In this document: one piece after another, positions 4,825 to 5,055 of the stretch | Layout: each line of letters starts with the position of its first letter | How positions within the stretch are numbered: position 1 is the stretch's first letter | Assembly: GCA_026389975.1 (NCBI GenBank) | Contig: JAPLGV010000362.1 | Span: 1 to 5,055 of the forward strand | DNA: 5,055 nt | DNA from: Chloroflexota bacterium | Lineage (GTDB): Bacteria; Chloroflexota; Anaerolineae; Anaerolineales; Villigracilaceae | Reading direction: 5' to 3' | Program-made: the position numbers and the translations under genes | Notes under the pieces: model-generated | Database searches by the model: none | Seen by the model: the letters and a program-made list of their open reading frames with translations, nothing else | Told to the model about the DNA's origin: nothing

Positions 4825-5055
4825 AACCACCGTGGGCACGCCATGTCCTTCGGTCAACAGGCTGCGTTTCGCCCCTTTTTTCCCCTGTCAGTGGGGTTAC
4901 TTCCCGTATCCTCGCTGCCCAGGGGCGCTTTGGTCATGGCTCCATCCATACTCAGCCAGGCCCAATCGATCCCTTTCAAATCATCGAAGCATTCTACGCC
5001 TGCCTGCCAAAGTTTCAAAAAGACACCCGCTTCTACCCAGGCCTGATAACGATCA
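4825..5055 (-). pseudogene. IS5-like DDE transposase fragment, frameshifted and truncated
   Basis: The minus strand enters from the right edge with DRYQAWVEAGVFLKLWQAG, then DWAWLSMDGAMTKAPLG, SEDTGSNPTDRGKKG. The (S/A)MDGAMTKAPLG segment carries the first Asp of the DDE triad of IS5-family transposases, followed by the typical TG-x-NPTDRGK-x-G-x-KRS run. At the G4A6G4 run (plus-strand 4872-4885) the frame shifts by one: KRSLLTEGHGVPTVV continues in the next frame, while the first frame stops at TGA soon after GRNAAC. One missing G explains the break. After VPTVV the expected VDGANRHD-type sequence with the second Asp is absent and unrelated text follows, so the element is truncated or internally deleted near 4825. 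The N-terminus lies outside the window. No terminal inverted repeat could be confirmed. Confidence 0.8.

Noticed and set aside
4443..4826. Plus-strand frame of 127 codons
   Set aside because: It covers the minus-strand cyclodeaminase start and its coupled upstream fragment. The Arg/Pro-rich translation has no signature.
4843..5046. Plus-strand frame of 67 codons
   Set aside because: It is antisense to recognisable transposase sequence.
1..5055. CRISPR array, tRNA or rRNA, riboswitch, phage or toxin-antitoxin genes
   Set aside because: By-eye reading of both strands found no regular direct repeats, cloverleaf, conserved rRNA blocks or such genes. A covariance-model search was not possible here.

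Overview
The window reads like bacterial accessory DNA in decay. The host is probably a member of the Chloroflexota (Anaerolineae-like). This is inferred from the style of the amino-acid-binding lipoprotein, the corrinoid protein, the FCD-type GntR regulator and an IS5-like transposase; no marker gene is present. The 5' third (about 155-1758) is visibly more AT-rich than the transporter genes that follow.

Layout. Minus strand 1-154: start of a methyltransferase-linked corrinoid (B12-binding) protein, running off the left edge. 155-468: AT-rich divergent intergenic region with promoter-like sites on both strands and possibly a short relic reading frame. 469-1121: GntR/FCD regulator pseudogene with a frameshift, a small in-frame deletion and two premature stops. 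1132-1353: C-terminal stub of what looks like a PHP/CehA-type metallohydrolase. 1354-1758: gene-free leader with a candidate promoter and a palindromic operator. 1759-4293: polar amino acid ABC transporter operon, consisting of a binding lipoprotein (frameshifting internal deletion), an intrinsic terminator, a permease (frameshifted) and an ATPase (intact). 4294-4420: short convergent gap. Minus strand 4421-5055: N-terminal stub of an ornithine cyclodeaminase/alanine dehydrogenase-like gene, an unidentified fragment overlapping its start, and an IS5-like transposase fragment broken by a frameshift and then by a rearranged end.

How the pieces relate (inference). The ancestral unit was probably a rightward cluster for uptake of an amino acid or similar amphoteric compound: GntR regulator, metallohydrolase, binding protein, permease, ATPase. 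Two sites of the form TNGT-N2-ACNA, one over the regulator's own candidate promoter and one in front of the transporter, could be the lost regulator's operators. Only the ATPase is now an intact full-length gene. Three lesions sit at or next to homopolymers and might be sequencing errors. The out-of-frame deletion in the binding protein, the tyrosine-to-stop changes in the regulator and the truncated stubs are harder to explain that way, so real gene decay next to an IS fragment is the favoured reading. I found no convincing undescribed system, CRISPR array, tRNA or rRNA.
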